In this document: one piece after another, positions 4,876 to 5,402 of the stretch
Position numbering within the stretch: the stretch's first letter is position 1
Layout of the letters: every line of letters begins with the position of its first letter
Program-made: the position numbers and the translations under genes
Source of the DNA: Clostridia bacterium
Lineage (GTDB): Bacteria > Bacillota_A > Clostridia > Christensenellales > Aristaeellaceae
DNA: 5,402 nt
NCBI GenBank assembly: GCA_017620455.1
Contig: JAFZQK010000052.1
Location: 1-5,402 of the forward strand
Reading direction: 5' to 3'
The notes under the pieces: generated by a model
Databases searched by the model: none
Told to the model about the DNA's origin: nothing
Seen by the model: only the letters and a program-made list of their open reading frames with translations

Positions 4876-5402
4876 GCTGGGCTCCGATGATCCGGTCCAG
4901 GGCGGAGAGGCATCCGGCCAGGGCGGCGCGCAGCGCGGAAAGATCGCCGTCCGCCTGGGATGCGGCTGCCAGGACGGCCTGGGTGTCCGCGTCCGCGACG
5001 CCGTCCGCCTGGAGGCCGCTGGCGCGCTGGAAGGCCTGGACGGCGGCCATGGTGGCCGCGCCGAAAATGCCGTCGGCCCCGGCGTGGCCCAGATCGTACC
5101 CCTGGGCCAGGAGCAGCCGCTGCAGCCGCGCCACGCTCTCGCCCCGGTCGCCCCGGCGCAGGGTGGGCGGCAGGCGGCGGGCGTTGCCGGCGGCGAGCTC
5201 CGCTTCCGTGTACAGCCCCTTGGGCACCGCGTAATGCGTCCAGCGGCCGGCGGACAGGGGATCTTCCTTCACCTCACCGGAGCAGTGCACCGCCCGGCTG
5301 TCGCCCACGTACAGGCCCGTATGGGCCATCCGCGCGCCGTCCTGGCGGTACAGCACGGTCAGCGGCAGATCCGGCATTTCGGCGATGGGCCCGCGCTGGG
5401 CC
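4868..5402 (-). CDS. NlpC/P60-type endolysin with peptidoglycan-binding domain, 5' end outside window
   Basis: The frame stays open to the window edge, so the start and the catalytic cysteine lie beyond it; an internal ATG at 5375-5377 is inside the domain and is not the start. About 177 residues are visible. The first part, RGPIAEMPDLP then MAHTGLYVGD, matches the end of an NlpC/P60 cysteine peptidase domain, with the His of MAHTG as the expected catalytic histidine. Visible residues about 80-145 form a PG_binding_1 domain (RRGDRGESVARLQRLLLAQGY, DGIFGAATMAAVQAFQ, GVADADTQAVL). A short amphipathic helix ends the protein. The enzyme should cut peptide stems of peptidoglycan while the C-terminal domain holds the wall. 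With the holin and coiled-coil genes directly downstream it is probably a prophage lysin; a host cell-wall hydrolase is the alternative. Confidence 0.85.
   Translation of the reverse strand, partial: AQRGPIAEMPDLPLTVLYRQDGARMAHTGLYVGDSRAVHCSGEVKEDPLSAGRWTHYAVPKGLYTEAELAAGNARRLPPTLRRGDRGESVARLQRLLLAQGYDLGHAGADGIFGAATMAAVQAFQRASGLQADGVADADTQAVLAAASQADGDLSALRAALAGCLSALDRIIGAQHG

Noticed and set aside
4887..5234. Plus-strand open frame opposite the endolysin.
   Set aside because: Its translation is a low-complexity Arg/Ala/Ser-rich product opposite a convincing peptidoglycan-binding domain; it is an antisense shadow of GC-rich coding sequence.

Overview
The window reads as a GC-rich Firmicute, most likely an anaerobic, plant-fibre-using Clostridia member from gut or rumen. 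The evidence is strong AGGAGG-type ribosome binding sites, a Ruminococcus albus-like mannosylglucose phosphorylase, and a Gram-positive phage-type lysis cassette. The assignment rests on protein character alone; no taxonomic marker gene is present. Every gene I can support lies on the minus strand, so the order below follows transcription from right to left.

Right part (about 4316-5402): a compact phage-type lysis module. It runs from a 5'-truncated NlpC/P60-type endolysin with a C-terminal peptidoglycan-binding domain, to a small protein with an N-terminal membrane helix and coiled coil, to a 61-residue two-helix holin that starts with GTG. Stop and start codons overlap at both junctions (8 nt and 4 nt), which indicates translational coupling. 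A hairpin and then a strong intrinsic terminator (about 4206-4227) end this unit.

Middle and left (about 157-4157): a perfect TATAAT box at 4152-4157 sits just past that terminator and begins a second transcription unit of three genes. These are a GH130 mannosylglucose phosphorylase, a phosphoglucomutase/phosphomannomutase, and a second GH130 phosphorylase of the mannooligosaccharide / Man-GlcNAc type. Together they form a cytoplasmic phosphorolysis route for beta-1,4-mannosides. The two GH130 enzymes release alpha-mannose 1-phosphate, and the mutase can convert it to mannose 6-phosphate for glycolysis without spending ATP on the released mannose. The transporter, the 2-epimerase and the endo-mannanase that normally feed such a route are not in the window.

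Left edge (1-156): no gene, but four inverted repeats in tandem. Two of them carry T tracts on the plus strand, which makes this an intrinsic terminator region, probably between convergent units.

I found no wholly new system. The points most worth a second look are the phage lysis cassette abutting a mannan operon (possible prophage end), the self-contained three-gene phosphorolysis operon, the tandem hairpins at the left edge, and the re-assigned start of the mannosylglucose phosphorylase.
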